In this document: positions 36,868 through 47,960 of the stretch, piece after piece
Position numbering within the stretch: position 1 is the stretch's first letter
How the letters are laid out: each line of letters begins with the position of its first letter
NCBI RefSeq assembly: GCF_000237925.1
Contig: NC_031502.1
Span: forward strand, 18,102,909 to 18,166,908
Length of the DNA: 64,000 bases
Direction: 5' to 3'
Source: Schistosoma mansoni
Lineage: Eukaryota; Platyhelminthes; Trematoda; Strigeidida; Schistosomatidae
Notes under the pieces: generated by a model
What the model was told of the DNA's origin: nothing
Seen by the model: only the letters and a program-made list of their open reading frames with translations
The model's database searches: none
Translations under genes and position numbers: made by a program

Positions 36868-37428
36868 TTTCGAGTCTGGTAACAAGGTTATTAGTCTCTT
36901 AAATGTGACAAAAGTGTCACAGTTACAGATAGTTATTGGCAACCTTTTCCACAATAAACTATACTGCACTGTGAAAAACTTACAACGCATTTGTTTTGGG
37001 TGTTTTACGGTAATAGTGTATATGTGTTGTTTCTTAGTCTATAGGCTGGGTCATGGATCATAGTTGGGCAGAAGGTTAGGATTGAGTCCATTTATTGATG
37101 TGTAGACTATTATCAGATAGCTCCCTAGCCTACGGCGCTATAAAGGCTCTAAAGAGTTGTGCTTACATCTACCCGTGCAATCAAGAGTAGAGTCACTCCC
37201 TAACAGTGGGGGTGTGAAGCGCCATTGATGGAATCTGATGGCTTTAAAATAGCCTACATCGAATCCTTCAGTTTGTTTAGTTCAGACTTATCACATAATA
37301 GTAAGTTTACGTTTGAGTGAGCGTAAATAAGACAGATTCCACCTCGTCCTTTCATTCGATCACTTCCATATAGGAAAACGTTTTCAAGGGATATATTTAA
37401 GTCAGAAATATTACTGTTATTTCATGCT
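36868..37428. other. Intergenic, nothing recognised
   Basis: No coding or repeat signal that I can name. Confidence 0.45.
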
Positions 37429-37785
37429 TCAGGTATCATTAGGGGGAATAATTTTCGAGTGAATGTGTTCAGTTGGATATGCGTCGTCACACGGCTCACA
37501 TGTTAGTACTTTACTCAACGAACTGCCGGGATCATGGATGTCTTTATGCTTTATGGTGACAGTTGGAATGCTTATCTTATCCAAAGGTTTCTGATCTGCA
37601 GACTCCTCCAGATCTACGGAGTGACCTGCCGTTTGTGGAGTGACATCATGCTTATTGTTCATGAGCTTTATATTATTCGCTGTCTTTTGGTGGTTATTTA
37701 CTATAACACTATCATACGATTCTATTGCTTCGCGTCTTCTTACAAGACGTTGACAGGGCGTTAGTTCAGGAGTGACGTTTATGCT
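37429..37785 (-). CDS. Open frame of unknown origin, interrupted by a solo LTR
   Basis: On the minus strand a frame stays open from the LTR edge to a stop at 37429, reading for example CQRLVRRREAIESYDSVI and IPTVTIKHKDIHDPGSS. The upstream part of the same open frame lies inside the LTR and is not native. No family is recognised. It may be a piece of an LTR-element polyprotein or a chance frame. Confidence 0.25.
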   Translation of the reverse strand, partial: SINVTPELTPCQRLVRRREAIESYDSVIVNNHQKTANNIKLMNNKHDVTPQTAGHSVDLEESADQKPLDKISIPTVTIKHKDIHDPGSSLSKVLTCEPCDDAYPTEHIHSKIIPPNDT

Positions 37786-38213
37786 TGTTATAACGTATGC
37801 CCTCTTAATACATAAACGTCCAATGATACATAAAATACGTACGAGCAGTCTTGATTGCGTATCGGCCCTGCTACTGCCTAGCCCAGCCAGTTGAGTCCAG
37901 AACACAAATAACAGCCTCAGCAATATAAATCATTATTCACAAGCATACTGGGTTAATATACTAACCAAACAGACCACATTATACCAAAAAATAGAAAAAT
38001 AACATTTGTACAATAATTGGCCAATGTGGCTGTGGATAGGGGGAAAGTAATCAATAATAATAGTTCAAAGGTCAAAATAAAGGTTATGATAGGAGGAACA
38101 CGAATACGATTAGGTCAGTTATTTAACAACTATACAATAGGAAATAGGCATATTACATTTGTCCATAAATAGACCTCAGATTTACCACTCATAATTCACC
38201 AGGGGATATAACA
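37786..38213 (-). mobile_element. Solo LTR with 5-bp target duplication ATGCT
   Basis: A 428-bp LTR begins TGTTATAACG, ends GATATAACA and is flanked by perfect ATGCT at 37781-37785 and 38214-38218. It shares blocks such as TTGAGTCCAGAACAC and AATGTGGCTGTG with the solo LTRs at 4366 and 49306 but is diverged and shorter. It inserted next to an old integrase remnant. Confidence 0.85.
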
Positions 38214-38219
38214 ATGCTC

Positions 38220-38800
38220 TTGCATGGAATTAATGAGCGAATTTTTTGCTCGAATCAATAAATTGTTTAGCAGCGTTACAACAGCCAAACCTAAATATCC
38301 GATGGTCGAGGTGGTTTTGTCATTACGAAGTATTGTCGTTTTGACATCTTATGCAGGCGTTCAAGCTACCATCAACCTCTTTATAAAAAGATTTAGCTGG
38401 CGCGGTATGAATAAAGGAGTGAGGGAGTGGGCACTCTTCTATGTCAGGCACTAAACACTAAGGTGACTAAACAATAATGTCTTTTCGGTTCTTACATAGC
38501 CTCCGACGCATTTTACGTCTTCATTTGATAAGGCTTCATAGGGATGAAAGTGATGCTCTTATATCCTTGCACGTGTATATCACTTAAAATGATGGTCAGA
38601 AGCAGTACACATATAAAGTACATAATTTCTAAATCAGAGGCCCACGCCTTCGTCGAAATATGGGTCCCAAATTCTGGTTTACCTTTTGAACTTTTCTGCA
38701 GACCACAAACGCCAGTTGATGTTTGGACATTTCCATTATTACTTAACTTCATGGAGTCACTCGAATCTGAGTTACCACCTATTATTTAAAAGCCCATGAC
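38220..38800 (+). pseudogene. Ty3/Gypsy integrase remnant
   Basis: The frame at 38224-38454 ends GVQATINLFIKRFSWRGMNK and GVREWALFYVRH, like the zinc-finger end of Gypsy integrases. A further core-like piece near 38640-38690 reads AHAFVEIWV. Frames are broken and no RT precedes it on this strand. It is opposite in orientation to the pol remnant at 39560-41320. Confidence 0.5.
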
Positions 38801-39559
38801 CTGGTGGAAATACTTCCCGTTGCAAAATTATTACAATGAACTGACGCTTTTCCACTTGTTTCACTGGAGATTCGTGATTCAGTAAGAGCACAATTGGAAA
38901 CAATTTGTGTTATAAAACAACAAACTATTATCTTTTGAACGATTTTTGCTTGATCTATCCAGAAATGATAGAATAACACTTATTTTTTGGTGTGTTCGGT
39001 AATTTTCTTATATTCCTTATCAATTTGTCTATTTGTTGTAATTTTGATCGGTTATTGAGGGAACAATTATTGGTTGAATAACTGAGCGGTAATATTTATT
39101 TAGGTAATAATGTACATTTGTATTTATAGTGAAACTTAGAGCCGTTATTTCCCCAATCACCTTGTTCTGATTTCAAAGGGGTAATAGTGGGTATCCAAAC
39201 TACCCAGACAGTTATTATTCAGCCAACCTTAGCTTGGATTTGACAATGTTAGAAGAAAAAATTTTCACTTTTATTACACAATAATGTAGAAAGCAGGGTA
39301 CAGCGAAATACTAGTGATGCGCAAAAAATATACGATAATACAAAAGATCTACCAGTGTCCTACACCCAGTGATCGTTTAATTGTTCTGGAAACTTTACTG
39401 TCCTTCAGAAGGGCATCGTTTTGAACGGATTCTGAGATACCATAAAAGTTTCTTCTTGATTTTTGATTATGGAGATGGGTATCTTGATTTTAAGGCGCGT
39501 ATCTTTCGACTGTACATGAAGAAAATCGATATAATTACGGTCATTTCCAAGTAATCGGC

Positions 39560-41320
39560 TTTAAGACTGTGTATGGTGACATTATCATTGTTTCCGTCCT
39601 TATTGACTGTTTAGTACTAAGATTTGTGACGTAGGGTTTTGAAGGGTTCTCTGTATACCATTTCAAGAGAACGTAGTAATAAATTGCAATGTACAAAAAC
39701 GTGTACTACCTCGTAAGGCTGGTTGAACGAAAACATCAGTTGACTGTGATCAATTGGAACCTGGTTTAACTGAACGTATAGCGTTTGTGAGCCCACACGT
39801 CTATTAGTTCAGATCCATTTTCTCTGAAGATGAAGGATCCACAAATTTTTCTGGAAGTCGGAGTGTCGTTCTTAAAACGCGTTGTACTGTAGTGTATCCG
39901 AAATCAGTTTTCACTGTACTGCGAATACCGAGTAAAACTAGTGAAAAAGCGTGAGTCCACTGTAAAACATTTGCATCTGAGAGTGAGGCTTAAAACTGTA
40001 TATGAAATCGTCCTGGTTGGTAGGAAGTCGTTCGAAATCGTGTGATTCCTAACGGCGAAGTATTGTACTAACATCCACGCCTTTAAGTGATAACTGAAGA
40101 GCAGTCAAACTTGCTACTAATCGTTTGATGAAGGCACAGGTCTCTGTTTTAGCGGCAATGTACTTGATCGGTACTACTTTTGGCCACTGTGTGATCGGTC
40201 AACACCAACCAAGATGAAAGTGATCCAAACGAGCGTCGAGAGTTCCGAAAAAGCCTAAGGGGCATTTGTTGTGTCCAATCACATTGTATTTCCGGTCTTT
40301 TACACAGGAGCTTGTCCACTCCCCCATATCTTTATTCAAACTAGACCAACAGACTCGTTCTGCCATGCGCTTTATGGTTGCACAAACACCTGAATGTCAA
40401 AACTTGTGCGACGTATTAAGGACGTTACGTCGACTGTGTTTGGGCACGATCGGACGATCCCTACATGAAGATATGTCACATAGTAAAGTCCATTTACCTG
40501 TTCGCATCCGTCTCACTCATAGTTTTAGGTTTGTCGAAGACCACTGTTGCTGAAGATCAACATCCTCTTTTCGAAGCTAGAGAAGGTTAAGAAAGTCGAT
40601 TCCTTAGAAATTATTTAAGGAAGTTGTAAGAAACAAGGCGTCTGACATTACATTGTTTGCCCCAGAAGTTTGTTGTATACCTGAAGTAAACTGCGAAATG
40701 CGGGCGAGTTGTCGAAACTCTCGAGTAGAGTACTTATTTGAAGGCGAGCTTAGGGAGATGTTGAGGGAATTATGGTCAGTGAATAGAGTAAATGCTCGGT
40801 CTTCAACAGAGTGTTGAAGTGCCGTAAAACACAATACATGGCTAGGAGTTCCCTACCGAAAGTGCCATACCTCTATCATCTCAGGAGGATTGTCAAAGGT
40901 TATCAGGTTGTGTTTACCAATTGTTGTAAGACTGCTCCATTTGCCGAGTCGGGTGTCTCTATTGCAATAGTAATAGGTTCTTTGATGTCCTGGTGTAAGA
41001 GCATAGTTTTTTGCAATAATTTCCCTAACTATGGAGAACGCTTTCGCGTTGTCATCCAAATTGATGGGTTTTGCGTCTTCCCAAAGTTGATCTTTTGAGG
41101 GTTAAGAGACGCACAATTCGGTCAGAATCATCTGTAAAAACTTACTAGGCCATTGAACGTACTTAAATGCTTGAGAGTGATCAGTTCTGGCAATCCGGAA
41201 TGGCCGCCACTTTTCAGAGGGCGAGTACGTGGAACAGCAATAGTGTATCCGAGAGTTAATAACTTAAATTGACCTTCGTCAAGATTGTTCGTTTCCCCTA
41301 TCTTCATACACATTTATCAT
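39560..41320 (-). pseudogene. Ty3/Gypsy pol remnant (RT end, RNase H, integrase)
   Basis: Minus strand in order: RT thumb (41128-41313, LKHLSTFNGLVSFYR), a connection piece (40853-41059), RNase H (40604-40834, FTLFTDHNSL and SPSNKYSTREFRQL), integrase zinc-finger and core pieces (about 40150-40560), and a C-terminal stretch to about 39560. Stops and shifts occur throughout. The protein style fits the CsRn1/Boudicca side of Gypsy elements; no LTRs of this copy were found. Confidence 0.75.
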
Positions 41321-41541
41321 GGACATTCTTTTTGTGGCAACACTCTCATCATTTGACTCATTAGGAATCCATCTCCTTCTACGACATTCTCTTGTTTACT
41401 TGGAATATGTAGATAATATATTTCTGTTTAATGTAGATGCACTCTACCACTTATGATACGAATGTCTTTAAAAATATGGTTCTTTGTTTGGTGTACTGTC
41501 ATTTCAAAGATATTATTGCATGATAGAATTGAGTGCAGTAG

Positions 41542-43598
41542 TATGATAATTAGAAGTATTTGAATTGTAGTATAAACTAGTAATCCCCGGAATAACGCAA
41601 TGTAATCAAGAAGTATTAGATGAGCCCGAACGAATGTATTGTATTTGGAATTCAATTAAACATCACATCCGCCACAGCTCGAATTGGAGTGTAAGTGTCT
41701 GTAATCGATTGCTCGTCTTCTTCTTAAGTTCATCTTACATCTGTCCGACGGTGTATTGGATGTAGACTCTGTATTATCTAGAATGCACTCATTAGTATTA
41801 GAATTAACAACCGAAATTGGAACAGACTCACCTGGGTTCTGGAATTGTATACAATCAGCATGCCGGCTTTGTAGTGAAACCATTGATATTTAGAATTTGC
41901 ATCATGGACTTTCCAACAATATCCTCCCCCACGAAATAATGTTGGGTCCTTACTTCGCAATGTTTTAGCCAATATGACGTTCCCAATTTGCATTATCTTC
42001 TCAAATCTTACGCATCGACTACTGCATGTGAGTATTTGGGAATAAACACTGATATATGATTTGAGGTATTCCATCATGTGACTTTGACTTGAATAAAAAT
42101 CATGATACATATACTTTTTGTTATTCATATTAGAATATACAGATGGATATGCATTGATATATGTAATTAACACATGTGATTTAACTAGGCTTGATTTACC
42201 TGCGAAACAATCGAATAGAAAACATTCATCTGCCTCATATTCATTAGGATAATCTTGGACTTGATTTGGATTCTCTGTCTGTGCAAACTTCACTTCTGGG
42301 CAAACTGGTTCTCTGGTTGCTCCGGGAAATTTTGCTTTCCCATCTGATTCATCGTACCACTGACTAGGGATTCTACTCGAAACACATTGTTCGTGAGAAT
42401 ATGCAACATCTGATACGAGAACATCGGAAATGTGACTAGAATTCGACTCATTAGGAACATATTTGTCACATTCATTAGGAATATCATTAGAGATAAATTG
42501 ATTGTGAGGACCACTGACACTTGACATGATATCAGAATTCGATTTCTCTGAAATATTTTCCTCAGATTGAATAAGAGTTTCATTAGAGAATAATGGATCA
42601 TCAGGGAATTCTGCATCTACCAAAACTGAATCTGGCTTTTGATCATGATTTGACTCATTCAACATTTTGTTCTCAGAGTTGTAAGAAATTCCATCAGAAG
42701 TATGTGAATTATCACGACAAACCATATTTGGTACAATAACATGAGAAATCCGATAAGTTTGTTGACTAAAAATTTTTGTCTCACAATGATTCTGGGTTTC
42801 ATTCAACTCTGGACTGTTATATGACGTTATACTACTTCTAGATAAAGATAACTGATCATTGGAAGCGTCCATCTTAGCATTACTTTCAGCGAAATGAACC
42901 ATGGTATTACAAACTGACTGAATGTGTCCAGTTATACCACATTTAAAGCATTTAGAATTACGAAATATACATGAATTACATGGGTGAAACTTGCCGCAGA
43001 ACAAGCATTTACTAAACTCGTGCTCATCATCATGGACTGTTTCACAGCTCAATGAAGTATTATCTGAATAACTTTGATTACGCATCGAACTGCGACGACT
43101 TATTAAAGTGGAATTCCTGAAGTTCTGGAGAGTCATTTTATCGGATTTTTCTCTCTTACCGCATCCGGAATTTGTATACTTTATATGATCCAACAGTAGT
43201 TGCTTGAGAGTTGCATAGGGGAGTGAAATCGGTTTGTCTGGAAGTGCCAAAATCTTTATAAGGCTGTATGCTTCTTTCCCGATGAATGTAAGGAAATGGG
43301 CCACAATATTAAAATCCTCATCATCTTCCTTGGTCATAGCCCAGATTTCGAACCTTTCCATGTACTCCTCAAAAGCATCAGAAGTTGAATGAATGTCCAA
43401 CTGTTGTATCGCAGGCTCCATCGCGACGCCAATATGATAATTAGAAGTATTTGAATTGTAGTATAAACTAGTAATCCCCGGAATAACGCAATGTAATCAA
43501 GAAGTATTAGATGAGCCCGAACGAATGTATTGTATTTGGAATTCAAAATTACAACAGTCATCAATACGAAGAAGTCATTGATTTATTTAAACATCACA
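41542..43598 (-). mobile_element. Non-autonomous Gag-only Ty3/Gypsy element with 5-bp target duplication
   Basis: A 2057-bp minus-strand element flanked by AGTAG at 41537-41541 and 43599-43603. The 5' LTR is 43434-43598 (165 bp, TGTGATG start) and the 3' LTR is 41542-41667 (126 bp, lacking about 40 bp near its start). A GGCGTCGCGA stretch next to the 5' LTR may be the primer-binding site and overlaps the Gag start. Protease, RT, RNase H and integrase are absent. The LTR family matches 56262-56426 and 58380-58522, so the enzyme-bearing form is known from this window. Confidence 0.88.
41778..43421 (-). CDS. Gag-like protein with two zinc knuckles, 547 residues
   Basis: The frame opens MEPAIQQLDIHSTSDAF about a dozen bases after the LTR. 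Residues 1-100 match the Gag start of the related element at 56432. Two knuckles follow near residues 138-170: CLFCGKFHPCNSC (C-x2-C-x3-H-x4-C) and CFKCGITGHIQSVC (C-x2-C-x4-H-x4-C). Then come about 230 Ser/Asn/Glu-rich residues with NES/NEC-like repeats, and a tail with IGNVILAKTLRSKDPTLF that resembles the C-terminal end of Gypsy Pol. The Pol ending proper is in another frame at 41656-41883, so a frameshift precedes the stop. Gag would coat RNA; enzymes would come from elsewhere. Confidence 0.8.
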   Translation of the reverse strand: MEPAIQQLDIHSTSDAFEEYMERFEIWAMTKEDDEDFNIVAHFLTFIGKEAYSLIKILALPDKPISLPYATLKQLLLDHIKYTNSGCGKREKSDKMTLQNFRNSTLISRRSSMRNQSYSDNTSLSCETVHDDEHEFSKCLFCGKFHPCNSCIFRNSKCFKCGITGHIQSVCNTMVHFAESNAKMDASNDQLSLSRSSITSYNSPELNETQNHCETKIFSQQTYRISHVIVPNMVCRDNSHTSDGISYNSENKMLNESNHDQKPDSVLVDAEFPDDPLFSNETLIQSEENISEKSNSDIMSSVSGPHNQFISNDIPNECDKYVPNESNSSHISDVLVSDVAYSHEQCVSSRIPSQWYDESDGKAKFPGATREPVCPEVKFAQTENPNQVQDYPNEYEADECFLFDCFAGKSSLVKSHVLITYINAYPSVYSNMNNKKYMYHDFYSSQSHMMEYLKSYISVYSQILTCSSRCVRFEKIMQIGNVILAKTLRSKDPTLFRGGGYCWKVHDANSKYQWFHYKAGMLIVYNSRTQVSLFQFRLLILILMSAF

Positions 43599-43603
43599 AG
43601 TAG

Positions 43604-43900
43604 ACAATTGGTCTACTCGCTATCTACTTCTTCTTATTGGCCACAGAGTTGAAAGTAGCTCATGGACCAACAAACGGTGAGGCCTCCATTGTGATTAATC
43701 GGTCTATGTGACGATTGATACTTAGGTCAACGGTAATACTAGGAATATAGATAAACTGGTCGGTAATCGGAATTCCGGTTGAGCAACATGGCATGAAATG
43801 TCCATCAGTAACTCAAGTCTCAAGAAATTGGAGACAACGAGACAACAATAACCGACAGACGAGTATATAGTGAAGCTGCTCTAGCCGTTCTTCTTCATAG
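43604..43900. other. Spacer, nothing recognised
   Basis: Short region between the Gypsy derivative and an RTE shard, with no feature I can support. Confidence 0.4.
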
Positions 43901-43949
43901 GTATGAAACATGACCTTTGAAAATAAAGGATATTCATAGGTCATTACTA

Positions 43950-44320
43950 TTAGGTCGTAGGTGTCTTTGAAGCGTTGCTCGTACACTTTTGAAACATCGA
44001 TTCAACAATCATGAGGTTAGACAAAAGATACCAAGTGAGCATAGAAAATCAACTGACGTGGTTGTGAATCTTTATCGACTGAGATGATTAGGACACGTAA
44101 TACATATGCCCATCTATTGGTGATCTTGATCGGCGATGATGGCTAGTGTCGGAGTTGGCTGGAAGGAAGCAAAGGGTAATGAAACGAAGACATGATATCA
44201 GTCCATGTAGACATTAGTTGTTAGAATGACACATGCAGGTATAAACTAATCCATTGGGGTTCGCATGATTATCGCAACCAACGATTAGGATCTTTGAATG
44301 ATATGGTTCAAAATGGACCA
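43950..44320 (+). mobile_element. RTE 3' fragment
   Basis: Decayed C-terminal RTE coding: GTGTCTTTGAAGC, GATTAGGACACGTAATACAT (the GHVLHMP segment) and ATGATATGGTTCA (the DMVQ end) occur in the right order and spacing. No long frame is left. A similar shard is at 60520-60845. Confidence 0.6.
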
Positions 44321-44329
44321 GGAGCATTC

Positions 44330-45219
44330 TCTCTTTGTCTTCTTTTAAACTTTTAGTTTCTGAATTCCAAATAATTTTCTTACTTTATTGATTTACTAAT
44401 GTAGCTGTAAATAATTCCCCAAAATCAATAGCTCATTAAGTGTTCGACATTGGATGCTGACCACGTTGTTTAAGTGAACTTGTTTAACTGAAAGCTTTCG
44501 GTCATGCATCCGTACTAGATCACGTTTCGACTCAGAGTGGGACAATGCTCCTACGTTCACTAGCCAGCTTAGAATAAACGCTTCGCGATATATTGGTAAC
44601 GTATCAAATATATCTTTCCTACCTCTTCTCGTCTGACTTCTGATTTCCATTGGTCGGGGATAAGCTTCGCATATAGAAGGTGCTACTGGTAACAGGTTGT
44701 AAAATCAGAATATTAGTCGTATCTTCACTAATTTACACTTCCTTCTTGAATTTTATCTTCAATGTCTAGTCAATTCCATTACCATTAAAATTATTACTAT
44801 CTCCACTACTTTGAGATTCGTCCTGACAGTTTATTTTGATGTACCAGCGGGTGATAATAACTTGAACCGATGTACACATTTACTAACTTCTAATTTGCCT
44901 TTTACTAACTGACTAAATTAGTAATATCACATAAATTATAAAAGCAGCTTTGACTTTTCATTTGTTTTCGGCAAAATATGTTGCATATCAAAATGAAAAT
45001 GAACCTAAAAGTTTCAATTCCATGGAAACATTAATATAATTTCCTAATCAGTGAATTTAAATACACCATCAGGTCATTCAGAGAAAAGATTTATTTTCGG
45101 AAACAAAATTGTGTTATTCAAAGGTTGACCTGGTTTTTCGTTATAAAATACATTTGTTCATGTGGGTCCGCATTTCAAACTTTTATGTTGAATACATGAG
45201 AGTAAATAACACAAAATGT
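44330..45219. other. Intergenic, nothing recognised
   Basis: Contains a minus-strand open frame at 44396-44650 (84 codons, VHLNNVVSIQCRTLNELL) with no family resemblance I know. Otherwise AT-rich. Confidence 0.4.
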
Positions 45220-45684
45220 CATTTGTAGTATCAGTTTATTTGTTAAGCCCATATACTTTATCCTAGCTACTGGCCAAGCCAATTCGCCTGTCATGAGTCA
45301 TATTTTGATCTTGTTCATTATTCGCTTATTAACCTTGGCTATATTTTTATATGAGCGCATGTGTATACACATTTCGTATCTTATTCATCGCATGTCTGTC
45401 ACTCATTTTTGTCCGACTATAAATGTTGATTAACGCTTGCTTAAATCGAGTTGGCTTCCCAGCCATCTCCAATATGCATCATCTTTCGCCTCGTTCACTT
45501 CCTTCGCTTATTCGCCTGTTCACTCGCTCGTTATTATTCGCTCAGGTGTTGCTAACTTTCTAACTTGAGTTATTCGACAATAAACTGTATTGCTGCTATC
45601 CTTTGTCTTCTGATTTTACGCGCCGTTAAGATTAGAATTATATCGATTATCGAAACGAACGATTAACGAATCGCGGCACTACAT

Positions 45685-45890
45685 AATTGGAGGCCTCGCC
45701 GAACGAACACGACGCAATATAATTGGTTGCCTCGCCGTACGAGCACAACGCTACAGAATTGGATACCTCGCCGAACGAGCACGACGCAACAGAATTGGAT
45801 GCCTCGCCGAACGAACATGGACCAGAATCGACAACCTCTACGTACGAACTCACAACATAATTGGCGACCGCGACGAGCGAACACAAATCC
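45685..45890 (+). repeat. 36/33-bp tandem repeat after the 5' LTR
   Basis: Units starting AATTGG occur at 45685, 45721, 45757 and 45793 (36-bp spacing), followed by two diverged 33-bp units. All spacings are multiples of three, and on the plus strand they spell a peptide built on NWxPRRTxTTxQ. The first unit contains the putative primer-binding site, so that site is repeated. Confidence 0.8.
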
Positions 45891-47616
45891 AAAATGGAAC
45901 CGCCGACGACATATTCCGTTACGACTCGAATGATCATCATATGCTCATTATTACAATAATGCCATATAATCATCTAACGTGGAATTATTATTTTTGTTCG
46001 TATTGACATTAAACTATGACATTTACGCAATCGAATCACTGATCAAACAAATTATAATTATATGGACATTACACGTTATGATATTCGAAACTCACTGGAT
46101 TATTTTTATTATCCAATGACGTACAATTTTCCTGATTCAAGTGAGTTCGTTCCAATTTTTTTCATGTCATTTTCGGCCTAATATTACACTCTTTCATAGA
46201 CATAAGTTTGGAGTCACACTCCCGATAGTAGGAACTTATGTTCTCGATGCAACTAATGTTCATTCATTTCATTGGTACGCAGCAACCGTCGTCCCCTACA
46301 TTCTCAGCGACAACCTGAACCGAACTTCCGCAATTTTTATTTCACGATAATCCCTACTTTAATGTCTATACACAAATCAAATATTCAACGCCGCATTAAC
46401 AGCCGATTATTAATGATTATGTTCATATTATCTATTCTGAATGCTGCATCATCCGTTACCCATAAACACTATTCGATTACTGCAATTAGTATTCTATTTC
46501 CATTGCATGGTATACAAGAACATAGAGTTTAGAGCTGGTCTCTCAAAGATACACTCTTGTTCGTCTCATTCAAGTCAGTCTCACTCACTGTCATCGATAA
46601 TCATATGTATTGGTATTTTTATTACGCCTTAAAACGGTTTCGTAACAAACGAGGTTGAGCACATATCCCTCTAACTACACAAACCACGCTAGGCTTCATG
46701 ACCAAAAAGGAATACGACTCCGCATATCTCGTTTCATCAGTCACTATCCTGTTCCTCTGGTCATTCTACTAATACATATTTAGCGATAACTCAACGCAAA
46801 CGACAACGTACACTGACTTCGCATTTTATTATCATTATCAATAGCAGTACAGCAACGAATATCAACCGTTGATGCAGTCATCATCCTACGGCTGGATTAT
46901 TTCTTATCTCACATAAACTTCAGTTATGTAAATTCGAATACACTCATCGCCAATCGACGCTATATACTCTACTGCGGCTCATCAGAACGTCATAGTTCAC
47001 TGATCTGCATCCTCATATTCAGTCGGCACCACAGACCAATTACTGTTATACACTATTTTCGCGATATTTCGAATCGCTCATATGAACATATTATTTTATC
47101 ATTCAGACAGTCACGACATATATGCATGTTAAATTTTTTTTTCGTACGCTTACTAATGTACTCGTAATCATGTGCTAGCATTTCAATTTTTGTCCGCACC
47201 TTGACAATATTCATGTACATTTTTACATAAGTATGCACTCGTTTAATACGCTCACCCCTCACATACCACTGTAATTTATCAGGTATTGTACCATTTTTTC
47301 CAACATTTTTACGCTATCCACATACCGCTTCAGTGTTATTTTTCGAAAACAGACATTTTTTTTATAAATGTGCTGTTTTCTACAAGGGGGCTATGTAGTA
47401 TCAGTTTATTTGTTAAGCCCATATACTTTATCCTAGCTACTGGCCAAGCCAATTCGCCTGTCATGAGTCATATTTTGATCTTGTTCATTATTCGCTTATT
47501 AACCTTGGCTATATTTTTATATGAGCGCATGTGTATACACATTTCGTATCTTATTCATCGCATGTCTGTCACTCATTTTTGTCCGACTATAAATGTTGAT
47601 TAACGCTTGCTTAAAT

Positions 47617-47769
47617 CGAGTTGGCTTCCCAGCCATCTCCAATACGCATCATCTTTCGCCTCGCTCTCGAGTTGGCTTCCCAGCCATCTCCAATACGCAT
47701 CATCTTTCGCCTCGCTCTCGAGTTGGCTTCCCAGCCATCTCCAATACGCATCATCTTTCGCCTCGTTCG
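47617..47769 (+). repeat. Three tandem 51-bp units in the 3' LTR
   Basis: Units begin CGAGTTGGCTTCCCAGCC at 47617, 47668 and 47719. The 5' LTR has a single unit near 45450. This explains the 103-bp length difference between the LTRs. Long open frames across the array are a by-product of the 17-codon period. Confidence 0.92.
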
Positions 47770-47960
47770 CTTCCTTCGCTTATTCGCCTGTTCACTCGCT
47801 CGTTATTATTCGCTCAGGTGTTGCTAACTTTCTCACTTGAGTTATTCGACAATAAACTGTAGTTGCTGCTATCCTTTGTCTTCTGATTTTACGCGCCGAT
47901 AAGATTAGAATTATATCGATTATCGAAACGAACGATTAACGAATCGCGGCACTACACATT

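Larger units (their letters stand above)
45224..47956 (+). mobile_element. Enzyme-less LTR retrotransposon (TRIM/LARD-like)
   Basis: The 5' LTR is 45224-45683 (460 bp) and the 3' LTR 47394-47956 (563 bp); both run TGTAGTATC...GGCACTACA. Apart from the repeat expansion they are nearly identical, so the insertion is recent. CATT flanks it at 45220-45223 and 47957-47960. TGGAGGCCTCGCCG just after the 5' LTR is a likely tRNA primer-binding site, and AAGGGGG before the 3' LTR a polypurine tract. The 1.7-kb interior has no gag-pol, only a basic repeat peptide frame near its start. Plus orientation follows from these sites. Confidence 0.88.

Noticed and set aside
45647-45973. Minus-strand frame with repeated SFGEASN units
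   Set aside because: Antisense of the 36-bp repeat after the 5' LTR; against the element's orientation.
47617-47769. CRISPR-like array
   Set aside because: Units are directly adjacent without spacers, and the setting is a eukaryotic LTR.
47593-47862. Open frames in all three plus-strand frames with repeated LSPRSRVGFPAISN-like peptides
   Set aside because: Caused by the 51-bp (17-codon) tandem unit in the 3' LTR; the single-unit 5' LTR has no such protein.
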